Below, in pieces: positions 23,701 to 29,862 of a stretch of 36,685 nt of DNA. Each line of letters starts with the position of its first letter. Position 1 is the first letter of the stretch. The notes under the pieces are model-generated. The model was not told where the DNA came from, did not search any database, and worked only from the letters and a program-made list of their open reading frames with translations. The position numbers were made by a program, and so were the translations under genes. The stretch comes from an uncultured Lachnospiraceae bacterium (GTDB lineage: Bacteria; Bacillota; Clostridia; Lachnospirales; Lachnospiraceae), in contig CACZFV010000004.1 in assembly GCA_902780465.1 (NCBI GenBank), forward strand, positions 1 to 36,685. Reading direction: 5' to 3'.

Positions 23701-23988
23701 TCAGTCGTCCCAGCCAGCGTGATCAATGTCGAAATCACGGACCGCGCCAGTGTTCATGTCGACGTCGCAGCTGTACTCGGTGGTGCCGACATAGAACTTG
23801 ACATCATACTCCTGACGGCCGTCATCCCAGTCCTGATGAACGGACATGTAGCTCACGCTGGAAGGATTTACGCCTGCCTGGCGGAGGGCGATATCTTTTG
23901 CCTGCTGCTCTGTAACTGCGGCGAATGCCGGAACTGCCATTGCGGTGGTAACTGCGACTGCTGCGATCATAGCTGCGATTTTCTTCAT
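23701..23988 (-). CDS. PepSY-domain protein 2
   Basis: 95 residues: intact signal peptide with cleavage expected after PAFA (about residue 23), then one PepSY unit (VTEQQAKDIALRQAGVNP ... QEYDVKFYVG ... DVDMNTGAVRDFDID). Acidic and secreted. The gene has GAGGAG before the ATG, a direct-repeat promoter (24049-24083) and a T-rich terminator. It is paralogous to the gene at 19181 and shares the promoter design, so both probably answer the same regulator. Envelope sensing or protease modulation is known for the domain; the target here is unknown. Confidence 0.88.
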   Translation of the reverse strand: MKKIAAMIAAVAVTTAMAVPAFAAVTEQQAKDIALRQAGVNPSSVSYMSVHQDWDDGRQEYDVKFYVGTTEYSCDVDMNTGAVRDFDIDHAGWDD

Positions 23989-24048
23989 ATTCTTTATCTC
24001 CTCTTCTGTTGTTTCCGCCGTGTGGTGTGTTTTGTTTTTTCTGGCTTC

Positions 24049-24083
24049 AGTATATCAACCGGACCATCACAGTTTTGTCACAG
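24049..24083 (-). promoter_or_regulatory. Direct-repeat promoter for PepSY 2
   Basis: Minus strand: CTGTGAC, AAAA, CTGTGAT, 9 bases, GATATACT (plus: GTCACAG at 24077, ATCACAG at 24066, AGTATATC at 24049). The two heptamers with an A-rich 4-bp spacer closely resemble the layout of a PhoB box, where the repeats replace the minus-35. Confidence 0.72.
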
Positions 24084-24087
24084 CGTT

Positions 24088-24118
24088 AAAGCCTCCGGCT
24101 GACCAGGCCGGAGGCTTT
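24088..24118. terminator. Hairpin insulating the PepSY 2 promoter
   Basis: Perfect 12-bp stem AAAGCCTCCGGC with GCCGGAGGCTTT around the loop TGACCAG. It lies between the candidate small RNA and the PepSY 2 promoter. Plus-strand sequence after it is CGGGCG, so any terminator activity is weak; it is nearly symmetrical for both strands. Confidence 0.55.
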
Positions 24119-24149
24119 CGGGCGCTTCTTCAAGCCCCAGGACGGGGCA

Positions 24150-24233
24150 AGAGAAAACCCCGGTTGACCAGACCGGGGTAAAAGGAGGTTTATTATGAGC
24201 TTGCTGCCTTTCGGCTGCGTTCTTAACTCTTAT
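24150..24233 (-). ncRNA. Candidate small RNA with an anti-Shine-Dalgarno linker
   Basis: The promoter at 24240 would start an RNA near 24233. On the minus strand it contains a GNRA-loop hairpin (GCAGCC-GAAA-GGCAGC, one mismatch), then an unpaired linker CTCATAATAAACCTCCTTTT. A perfect 8-bp terminator stem ACCCCGGT/ACCGGGGT (24157-24179) follows, with TTTTCTCT after it. The linker is the exact complement of an ideal ribosome binding site plus AUG. Streptococcal csRNAs controlled by CiaR have this build. No ATG, GTG or TTG frame of note exists in the RNA. The alternative is a real plus-strand gene start at 24195. Confidence 0.45.
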
Positions 24234-24239
24234 GGTCTT

Positions 24240-24274
24240 AGTATAACAGGGCATATGTCACAGAATCCGCACAA
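24240..24274 (-). promoter_or_regulatory. Fourth direct-repeat promoter, for the candidate small RNA
   Basis: Minus strand: TTGTGCG (degenerate), 4 bases, CTGTGAC, 9 bases, GTTATACT. The proximal heptamer and the 9-base spacing to the minus-ten are exact; the distal heptamer matches at only 4 of 7 positions. It is the weakest of the four copies. Confidence 0.5.
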
Positions 24275-24284
24275 ACTTAGAACC

Positions 24285-24370
24285 GTGCAAAGGTGTCAGG
24301 CACCGTTAAGATCGTGCAAAGGTGTCAGGCACCGTTAAGATCGCGCAAAGGTGCCAGGCACCGTGCAGGG
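24285..24370. repeat. Tandem array of three REP-like units
   Basis: Three units of 29, 29 and 28 bp (24285-24313, 24314-24342, 24343-24370), each built as GYGCAAAGGTGYCAGGCACCGT plus a short spacer. The first two are identical; the third has C in the palindrome centre and a changed tail. The array ends just before the gene at 24389. Confidence 0.88.
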
Positions 24371-24388
24371 CGGGGGGGATACGTGGAA

Positions 24389-24874
24389 ATGGACTATGAG
24401 AAAGTGTTTCAGCAGAAGAATGTGGATCTGATCTTTGAACAGAAGACTGATCGCGGCAATTTCATCGCCGCGGCAAATGATGAGTTCACGGAATTTATGG
24501 GCCCGGAGGAATTTGGCCGCGAGTGGGCCTGGAGCTTTCCTGCGGGGAGGTATGTGATCGTGGTATACCAGAGGCATTCCCTGTATGAGTCCGGAAAACT
24601 GGTCTGGAAGAACGAGGATTTTCTGAATGCCGTGGGAAAGGATTCCCGGTACCGGAGCCCTGCTTTTGTGATCATCCTGGACCGGGCTTTGGAGTACAGG
24701 CCTAAGACCTGGAAATGGAATCTCCTGTCCCATACGGTGCAAAGCAGTGGAGATCCGCTCCAGGCAAAAATGTTTTCAAGTGCGGAGGAGGCCGGAAAGG
24801 CAGCGGCAAAATACTCGGAGCAGGGTTTCAGGGCAGCGGTCATGGAGTGGTTCGAGGACTATGACATGTACTGA
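24389..24874 (+). CDS. Hypothetical protein, 161 residues
   Basis: Soluble alpha/beta protein, acidic and rich in aromatic residues (EFGREWAWSFPAGRYVIVVYQ, read in part, then WKWNLLSHTVQ and a C-terminal EWFEDYDMY). No family recognised. The start is uncertain: ATG at 24389 or GTG at 24383, with only a G-rich tract (GGGGGG) upstream as binding site. The promoter must lie in or before the REP-like array. It is followed by a gap of 128 bases holding one copy of a 23-bp dispersed element. Confidence 0.65.
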   Translation: MDYEKVFQQKNVDLIFEQKTDRGNFIAAANDEFTEFMGPEEFGREWAWSFPAGRYVIVVYQRHSLYESGKLVWKNEDFLNAVGKDSRYRSPAFVIILDRALEYRPKTWKWNLLSHTVQSSGDPLQAKMFSSAEEAGKAAAKYSEQGFRAAVMEWFEDYDMY

Positions 24875-24922
24875 GACCAGGGACAAGGAGGATCTGTATC
24901 CCAAAACGGCAGCCGGTAAAGT

Positions 24923-24945
24923 ACATGTCGCCCCGGAAGCGACCA
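24923..24945. repeat. 23-bp dispersed element, copy 1
   Basis: ACATGTCGCYCCGGARGCGACCA, matching the copy at 30603-30625 with two differences. It contains GTCGC ... GCGAC, which can form a small hairpin around CCGG. Both copies lie in gaps downstream of genes. Confidence 0.55.
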
Positions 24946-25002
24946 TACACCTTCCGGATTCAGATATACTTGGATCATCAAAGGGAAAAGGAGGATGCGA
25001 AA

Positions 25003-25653
25003 ATGTATGGAGCATTATTAGGCGACATGATCGGTGCACCGTATGAGTTTGACAGAGGCAATAAAACAAAGGAGTTCCCGCTGTTTGGCAGAGGGACAGA
25101 GTTTACGGATGATTCCGTCATGACAGTTGCTGTGACGGAGGCACTGCTGGATGCTCTTCCGGATGCGGCAGATGAGTGGACAGAGCGCCGGCTTGTGAAT
25201 TCGATGCGGGCATGGGGAAGAAAATATCCCAATGCCGGCTACGGAGGAAGATTCTACCTGTGGCTGCGTTTAAAGGACCCGCAGCCTTACGGAAGCTATG
25301 GCAACGGTTCCGCAATGAGAGTCTCCACTGCAGGGTGGCTGTATGACACTTTGGAAAAGACCGAACATATGGCAGAGCTGACTGCAAAGGTCACGCATAA
25401 TCACCCGGAGGGAATCAAGGGTGCAGTAGTTACGGCAGGCTGCATTTTCCTGGCAAGGACCAGAGCAGGGAAGGATGAGATCAGGACAGCAGTTTCCCTG
25501 GGTGGAGACTGCGACACCCTTACCTGTATCGCCGGCAGCATCGCGGAAGCGTTTTACGGGGTGCCGGATGAGATGAAGAAGGAATGCCGGAAGAGACTTC
25601 CCGACGACATGCTGAGAGTTCTGGATCAGTTTGAAAAGGTGTCAGGCACCTGA
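25003..25653 (+). CDS. ADP-ribosylglycohydrolase family protein, probably internally deleted
   Basis: 216 residues. The DraG-type binuclear metal site is represented by FTDDSVMT (Asp36, Asp37) near the start and SLGGDCDTLT near 167, so the active-site ends are kept. The substrate loop GSYGNGSAMR is present. However, the family usually has about 260 residues, with some 45-50 residues between the segment ARTRAGKDEIR and AVSLGGD; here these abut directly. An in-frame deletion is therefore likely. The last residues (KVSGT and stop) are encoded by a REP-like palindrome. AAAAGGAGG lies nine bases before the ATG. If active it would remove ADP-ribose from proteins or small molecules. Confidence 0.85.
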   Translation: MYGALLGDMIGAPYEFDRGNKTKEFPLFGRGTEFTDDSVMTVAVTEALLDALPDAADEWTERRLVNSMRAWGRKYPNAGYGGRFYLWLRLKDPQPYGSYGNGSAMRVSTAGWLYDTLEKTEHMAELTAKVTHNHPEGIKGAVVTAGCIFLARTRAGKDEIRTAVSLGGDCDTLTCIAGSIAEAFYGVPDEMKKECRKRLPDDMLRVLDQFEKVSGT

Positions 25654-25675
25654 GCTGGAAAAGGTGCCAGGCACC
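25637..25675. repeat. Two REP-like palindromes at the end of the glycohydrolase gene
   Basis: AGGTGTCAGGCACC (25637-25650) supplies the last codons and stop of the upstream gene; AGGTGCCAGGCACC (25662-25675) follows after 11 bases. Confidence 0.85.
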
Positions 25676-25694
25676 ATTGGTCTCCCGGATGTGG

Positions 25695-25700
25695 TATGAT
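25695..25700 (+). promoter_or_regulatory. Extended minus-ten promoter
   Basis: TGTGGTATGATA places TATGAT at 25695-25700 with an extended TG. No minus-35 is recognisable. The same 12-mer occurs at 26257-26268, before the acetyltransferase at 26309. Confidence 0.4.
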
Positions 25701-25756
25701 AAAGGCAGATCACAGACGGCTGCAGGCAGCACACGGAGGAAAAAGGAGAAAGAGGA

Positions 25757-26116
25757 ATGGAAGCACCGAAATTTGAGTTTGCCCATCTCGGCGTCAACGC
25801 AAGATCGAAGGAGGAGGCGGAAAAGTTTCTTCTGTTCTGCGAGAATATCCTGAATTTTAAGGATAAATTCGAAAAGCCTCTTTCATACTTTATTGCGGAC
25901 CGGAAAATGGAACTCATGAAGAATGATGCAAGGGGAACCTTCGGTCATATCGCGATCTACACGCCGGATATGGATGAGGGCATCCGTTACCTTGAGTCCA
26001 TGGGATATGAGATGGACTATGATGACGTACGTCTGGATGAGAACGGAAAGATCCGGCTGATCTATATCAAAGAGGAAATGAACGGATTCGCGATCCATCT
26101 GACATCGCAGAAATAA
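25757..26116 (+). CDS. VOC-superfamily (glyoxalase-fold) protein
   Basis: 119 residues with two beta-alpha-beta-beta-beta modules: FEFAHLGVNARSKEEAEKF ... FIADRKMELMK and GHIAIYTPDMDEGIRYLESMG ... RLIYIKEEMNGFAIHL. The first-strand His (AHLG), the central GHIAIYT His and late Glu residues fit a metal-binding VOC site. The enzyme class (lyase, dioxygenase, isomerase) cannot be told. AAAAAGGAG upstream. It is a single gene between a TATGAT promoter at 25695 and the hairpin at 26164. Confidence 0.82.
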   Translation: MEAPKFEFAHLGVNARSKEEAEKFLLFCENILNFKDKFEKPLSYFIADRKMELMKNDARGTFGHIAIYTPDMDEGIRYLESMGYEMDYDDVRLDENGKIRLIYIKEEMNGFAIHLTSQK

Positions 26117-26163
26117 GAGAGTGCAGCAGTAAACGAGTGGGGTAACAGAGCACAGCAATACCG

Positions 26164-26206
26164 GGGCCGGTCATCATTCACATCTATGATGAATGATGAC
26201 CGGCCC
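26164..26206. terminator. 17-bp perfect hairpin
   Basis: GGGCCGGTCATCATTCA (26164-26180) with its exact complement (26190-26206), 9-nt loop. No T tract follows on either strand, yet the stem is the longest perfect one in the window. Possibly a terminator or an RNA-stabilising element between two independently transcribed genes. Confidence 0.6.
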
Positions 26207-26261
26207 TGGCGATGTATCAGGCATATTGGAAGCCGGATAGCCCTTGATGCGGAACCTGTGG

Positions 26262-26267
26262 TATGAT
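26262..26267 (+). promoter_or_regulatory. Extended minus-ten promoter
   Basis: TGTGGTATGATA with TATGAT at 26262-26267, identical over 12 bases to the promoter at 25695. No minus-35 is evident. It would drive the acetyltransferase at 26309 and perhaps the genes behind it. Confidence 0.4.
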
Positions 26268-26308
26268 AGCCACAAGACAAAACATCCGGGAAAGGACAGA
26301 GATATACT

Positions 26309-26788
26309 ATGAGCGGAATGATGACGATCCGACCCGCAGAGGAAAAAGACTGCGGGATCATTCTTGAATTTATCCGGGGACTGGCTGAGTATGAGAGAAT
26401 GTCTGATCAGGTAGTCGCGACGGAGGAACTTCTGCGGGAGTGGATCTTTGAAAAGAAGAAGGCAGAGGTTCTTTTCGTCTGCGAGGGGGAAAAGCCGGTG
26501 GGCTTTGCCTTGTTCTTCCACAACTTTTCAACTTTTCTGGGCCGTGCCGGCATCTACCTGGAAGATCTGTTTGTTTTTCCCGCGTATCGCGGAAAAGGTT
26601 ACGGAAAGGCGCTGCTGAAGCGGCTGGCGCAGATCACCGTGGAGCGGGGATGCGGCCGGCTGGAATGGGCATGCCTGGACTGGAATAAGCCGTCCATCGA
26701 TTTTTATCTTTCCCTGGGAGCGGTTCCCATGGAGGAATGGACGGTCTACCGGCTGACAGGAAATACGCTGAATGCCATGGCTGAGTGA
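26309..26788 (+). CDS. GNAT acetyltransferase, diamine/SSAT-like
   Basis: 159 residues covering one GNAT domain: the start MTIRPAEEKDCGIILEFIRG, the motif GIYLEDLFVFPAYRGKGYGK (acetyl-CoA-binding RGKGYGK) and CGRLEWACLDWNKPSIDFY. This last stretch with Trp-Asn and Tyr is typical of the spermidine/spermine or thialysine N-acetyltransferase group. Cytoplasmic. AAAGGACAG precedes the ATG. It is the first gene of a tight plus-strand run reaching 30543. Confidence 0.9.
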   Translation: MSGMMTIRPAEEKDCGIILEFIRGLAEYERMSDQVVATEELLREWIFEKKKAEVLFVCEGEKPVGFALFFHNFSTFLGRAGIYLEDLFVFPAYRGKGYGKALLKRLAQITVERGCGRLEWACLDWNKPSIDFYLSLGAVPMEEWTVYRLTGNTLNAMAE

Positions 26789-26816
26789 GGAAAACAGGAA
26801 AGAGAGATACGGCAGG

Positions 26817-27350
26817 ATGTATCGATATGTTGTATTCGATGTGGAAACACCGAACCGCTATAACAACCGGATGAGCGCTATCGGCATTTCCGTGATCGAG
26901 GACGGAGTGATCCGGGACAGTTACTTTTCCTATGTGAATCCGGAGACGCGGTTTGATTACTTTAATATTAAACTGACAGGGATCGATGAGAAGGTGGTCC
27001 GGAACGCGCCGGCATTTCCCGAGCTCTGGAAAGAGATCGAACCGATCATGTCAGGCGGCATCCTGGTGGCGCACAATGCGGTCTTTGACCTGGGCGTGCT
27101 GAAAAAATGTCTCCAGGATTACGGCATTGCATGGAAACCATCCGCGAAGTACTGCTGCACTGCCCGCATCGGCCGCGTAATGCTCCCGGATATGCATCAC
27201 CGGCTGAATGACCTCTGCGATTATTACGGGATCTGCCTGGACCACCATAAGGCGGACAGCGACAGTCATGCCTGCGCGGAGATCTTCCTCAGGTACATGG
27301 AAGCGGGGATGCAGGAGAAAGACCATATCAGAACATACCGTTTTGTATAA
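26817..27350 (+). CDS. DnaQ-like DEDDh 3'-5' exonuclease
   Basis: 177 residues. Exo motifs are complete: Asp8/Glu10 in VVFDVET, Asp91 in AHNAVFD, and His144 with Asp149 in LDHHKADSDSHA. It is similar to the epsilon subunit/stand-alone exonuclease family acting on single-stranded DNA or RNA ends. The ATG at 26817 has only GGCAGG close by; an earlier ATG at 26772 overlaps the previous gene and lacks a binding site. Role: trimming of nucleic acids in repair or small-RNA decay. Confidence 0.9.
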   Translation: MYRYVVFDVETPNRYNNRMSAIGISVIEDGVIRDSYFSYVNPETRFDYFNIKLTGIDEKVVRNAPAFPELWKEIEPIMSGGILVAHNAVFDLGVLKKCLQDYGIAWKPSAKYCCTARIGRVMLPDMHHRLNDLCDYYGICLDHHKADSDSHACAEIFLRYMEAGMQEKDHIRTYRFV

Positions 27351-27369
27351 GAAGCCGGAGGCAAACAGG

Positions 27370-28359
27370 ATGAGCGAAGGAAAAAGAGATGATCTGCGGT
27401 GGGCGGTCCTGGGTACGGGGGTGATCGCCAACGAAATGGCGCAGGCACTTAAGAAGTCCGGAAAGAGGCTGTATGCGGTAGGGAACAGGACGTATTCCAA
27501 AGCGGTCGCTTTCGCGGAAAAGTACGGTGTTGAGAAGATCTACCGCGATTTCAATGAGATGTTTACAGATCCCGAGGTGGATGCCATCTACATCACGACT
27601 CCGCACAACACGCATATTGAATTCATGAGGAAAGCGATCCGGGGCGGGAAGCATATTTTTGTGGAGAAATCCATCACGCTGAACAGCAACGAACTGAAGG
27701 AAGCTGTGGAGCTTGCCGAAAAGCATCATGTCCTGGTCGGAGAAGCCATGACGATCTATCATATGCCTCTGTACGGAAAGCTGAAGGAGATCCTGGATTC
27801 CGGGGAGCTTGGCAGGGTAAATATCATCACGGTCAATTTTGGCAGCTTTAAAGAATATGATATGAGCAACCGCTTCTTTAACCGGAATCTGGCGGGCGGC
27901 GCCATGCTGGATATCGGCGTCTACGCGCTTTCCCTGATCCGCTGGTTTATGAGGACCGATCCGGAGCGGATGGTCTCAGATGTGCGGCCTGCGCCGACCG
28001 GCGTGGATGAACAGGCGACGATGCTTCTTTCCAATGAGGAAGGGCAGATGGCAGCGGTCGCGCTGTCGCTGCATTCCAAACAGCCGAAGAGGGCGATGAT
28101 CTCCTGTGAAAAGGGATATATCGAGATCATGGAATTCCCGCGTGCCTGGGAAGCCAGGATCACAGATGCTGTCAGCGGAGATGTGAGAACGGTGCGCATC
28201 GGTGAACATGCGGATGCTTTGAAATACGAACTGGAGGATTTTGAAGCTGCGGTCAGAAACGGAGAAGACCGGCTGCATCTGGATCTTACCGAAGACGTGA
28301 TGGAGCTGATGACGAAGGCGCGGAAGGCCTGGGGGCTGACTTATCCGGAGGAAGAGTAG
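27370..28359 (+). CDS. Gfo/Idh/MocA-family oxidoreductase
   Basis: 329 residues. The N-terminal Rossmann fold has GTGVIANEMA as its dinucleotide loop, then YITTPHNTHIEF and HIFVEKSITLN, where Lys in EKS is the conserved family residue. The C-terminal alpha/beta domain has GGAMLDIGVYAL, with the Asp and Tyr/His-type region near the active site. NAD(P)-dependent oxidation of a sugar, inositol or dihydrodiol is expected; the substrate is unknown. CGGAGGCAAACAGG upstream of the ATG at 27370. Only two bases separate its stop from kptA. Confidence 0.9.
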   Translation: MSEGKRDDLRWAVLGTGVIANEMAQALKKSGKRLYAVGNRTYSKAVAFAEKYGVEKIYRDFNEMFTDPEVDAIYITTPHNTHIEFMRKAIRGGKHIFVEKSITLNSNELKEAVELAEKHHVLVGEAMTIYHMPLYGKLKEILDSGELGRVNIITVNFGSFKEYDMSNRFFNRNLAGGAMLDIGVYALSLIRWFMRTDPERMVSDVRPAPTGVDEQATMLLSNEEGQMAAVALSLHSKQPKRAMISCEKGYIEIMEFPRAWEARITDAVSGDVRTVRIGEHADALKYELEDFEAAVRNGEDRLHLDLTEDVMELMTKARKAWGLTYPEEE

Positions 28360-28361
28360 CG

Positions 28362-28910
28362 ATGGGGCTGAAAGAAACAAGTAAGTTTATTTCCCTGATC
28401 CTTCGCCACAGACCGGAGGCAGCCGGAATCACACTGGATGAGCACGGCTGGGCTGATGTGCAGGAACTGATCCGGGGAATCAATGCCGCCGGGCGGTATC
28501 GTCTTGATGAGAAACTGCTGGAGGTGATCGTCCGGACGGACGAAAAGCAGAGATACTCATTTAACGAGGACCATACTCTGATCCGGGCCAACCAGGGACA
28601 TTCGATCCCGGTGGATGTGGAGCTTGAGAAGAAAACACCGCCGGCAGTGCTTTATCACGGAACCGGTGAGAAATATACAGCTTCCATTGACGAGCAGGGG
28701 CTGATCCCCAAAAGCCGCCTGTATGTCCATCTCTCTTCTGACCCGGAAACGGCGAAAAAGGTTGGAAGCAGACACGGAAGACCGGTGATCTACACCGTGG
28801 ACTGTGCAGCTATGACGGAAGACGGATACGTATTCTATCTGTCCGCCAACAAAGTCTGGCTGACGAAAAACGTCCCGGCAAAGTATTTGCGCAAGTCAGG
28901 AGAGGAATGA
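28362..28910 (+). CDS. kptA: RNA 2'-phosphotransferase KptA/Tpt1
   Basis: 182 residues, full length. Catalytic residues are seen: Arg15-His16-Arg17 (LILRHRPE), Arg75 and His80 (IRANQGHS) and the YHGT motif at 98-101, plus LYVHLSSD. The family transfers an internal or terminal 2'-phosphate from RNA to NAD+, giving nicotinamide and ADP-ribose 1'',2''-cyclic phosphate. Bacteria have no tRNA splicing of the fungal type, so the native substrate is unclear. GGAGGAAG overlaps the previous stop, so translation is coupled. Confidence 0.95.
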   Translation: MGLKETSKFISLILRHRPEAAGITLDEHGWADVQELIRGINAAGRYRLDEKLLEVIVRTDEKQRYSFNEDHTLIRANQGHSIPVDVELEKKTPPAVLYHGTGEKYTASIDEQGLIPKSRLYVHLSSDPETAKKVGSRHGRPVIYTVDCAAMTEDGYVFYLSANKVWLTKNVPAKYLRKSGEE

Positions 28911-28926
28911 TCCGGGATCAATTGTT

Positions 28927-29541
28927 ATGGATGAGAAGACAATATATGCTTCCGAGGTACTGCACGATAAAGACATCCGGGAACCGCTGTTTGATTTCCT
29001 GGAGGAGACTTACGGAAAAGTCCGGATCATAGAAGAGAAGAGGACCGGGGCGGCGCGGGCGGATGTCGTGATGGTCACGCCCCGGGTGCTGTACGGGATC
29101 GAGATCAAGAGCGACGCGGATACCTACGCGAGGCTGAAAAAGCAGGTCCGCTACTACAACTGGTATTATGACCGGAATATCATCGTCGCCGGGACAAAGC
29201 ATGCCGCCCACGTGGAGGAACATGTTCCGGAGTGGTGGGGGATCATTACAGTGGAGCAGGACGACGCCGGAAGGACTGATTTCTACGTACTCCGGGAGGC
29301 AGCACTGAATCCAAAAGTACAGGATGCCCGCAAGATAACGATCCTGTGGCGGCCGGAACTGAACCGGCTCCTTCAGAAGAACGGACTTCCGAAATACAGG
29401 GAAAAGAGCAAGCTGTTTGTCCAGGGAAAGCTGCTGGAAAAGCTGCCGCCGGAGGTCCTGTGGCCGCAGGCGTATGAAGAGCTGTTCGAAAGAGACTACA
29501 ATACGATCGCGGAAGAAATAGAGAATTACCGCCGCAGGTAG
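28927..29541 (+). CDS. Sce7726-like putative nuclease-fold protein
   Basis: 204 residues. The centre reads ARADVVMV ... LYGIEIKSDADTYARLKKQ, with Asp, Glu-x-Lys and Gln at the positions of a PD-(D/E)xK nuclease core. The following YYNWYYDRNIIVAGTKHAAH fits Sce7726-family proteins, found near mobile and accessory genes. Activity is unproven. The start has no clear ribosome binding site (GGGATCAATTGTT), so translation may depend on coupling to kptA, 16 bases upstream. Confidence 0.75.
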   Translation: MDEKTIYASEVLHDKDIREPLFDFLEETYGKVRIIEEKRTGAARADVVMVTPRVLYGIEIKSDADTYARLKKQVRYYNWYYDRNIIVAGTKHAAHVEEHVPEWWGIITVEQDDAGRTDFYVLREAALNPKVQDARKITILWRPELNRLLQKNGLPKYREKSKLFVQGKLLEKLPPEVLWPQAYEELFERDYNTIAEEIENYRRR

Positions 29542-29553
29542 GAAGGTTGCTAT

Positions 29554-29835
29554 ATGAGGATCGCAGCCATGACCTTCCGGCTTCAAGCGCCCTGGGTGCA
29601 CAGCCTGAAGGAGAAGAGAATGATCGTGAAGAGTCTCATCGCGAGGCTGCAGAACAGGTTTCATGTTTCCGCAGCGGAGATCGATGAGCAGGATATCCAC
29701 CAGATCATCGTGATCGGTATCGCGGCGATCGTCCCCCATAACGCCATGGCGGACAGTCTGATGGACGAGATCTCTTTGTTTGTGGAGGAGAATACAGAAG
29801 CGGAGATCCTGGATGAGATGAGAGAGATCCGGTAG
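29554..29835 (+). CDS. DUF503 family protein (YlxP-like)
   Basis: 93 residues: MRIAAMTFRLQAPWVHSLKEKRMIVKS (in part) is the hallmark start, with SLKEKR and a C-terminal helix. Two alpha-beta repeats as in YlxP, encoded near infB/rbfA in many Bacillota and linked to ribosome maturation. Here it lies away from that operon, 12 bases after the Sce7726-like gene. AGGAAGG upstream. Copies outside the infB operon are less usual. Confidence 0.85.
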   Translation: MRIAAMTFRLQAPWVHSLKEKRMIVKSLIARLQNRFHVSAAEIDEQDIHQIIVIGIAAIVPHNAMADSLMDEISLFVEENTEAEILDEMREIR

Positions 29836-29862
29836 AGGGGTTTTTACAGAACAGAGGCGGAG

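Noticed and set aside
24285..24370. Three regularly spaced repeats as a CRISPR array
   Set aside because: Units are contiguous (29-bp period) with no unique spacers and the core is a dispersed palindrome also found at other loci; no cas gene is present.
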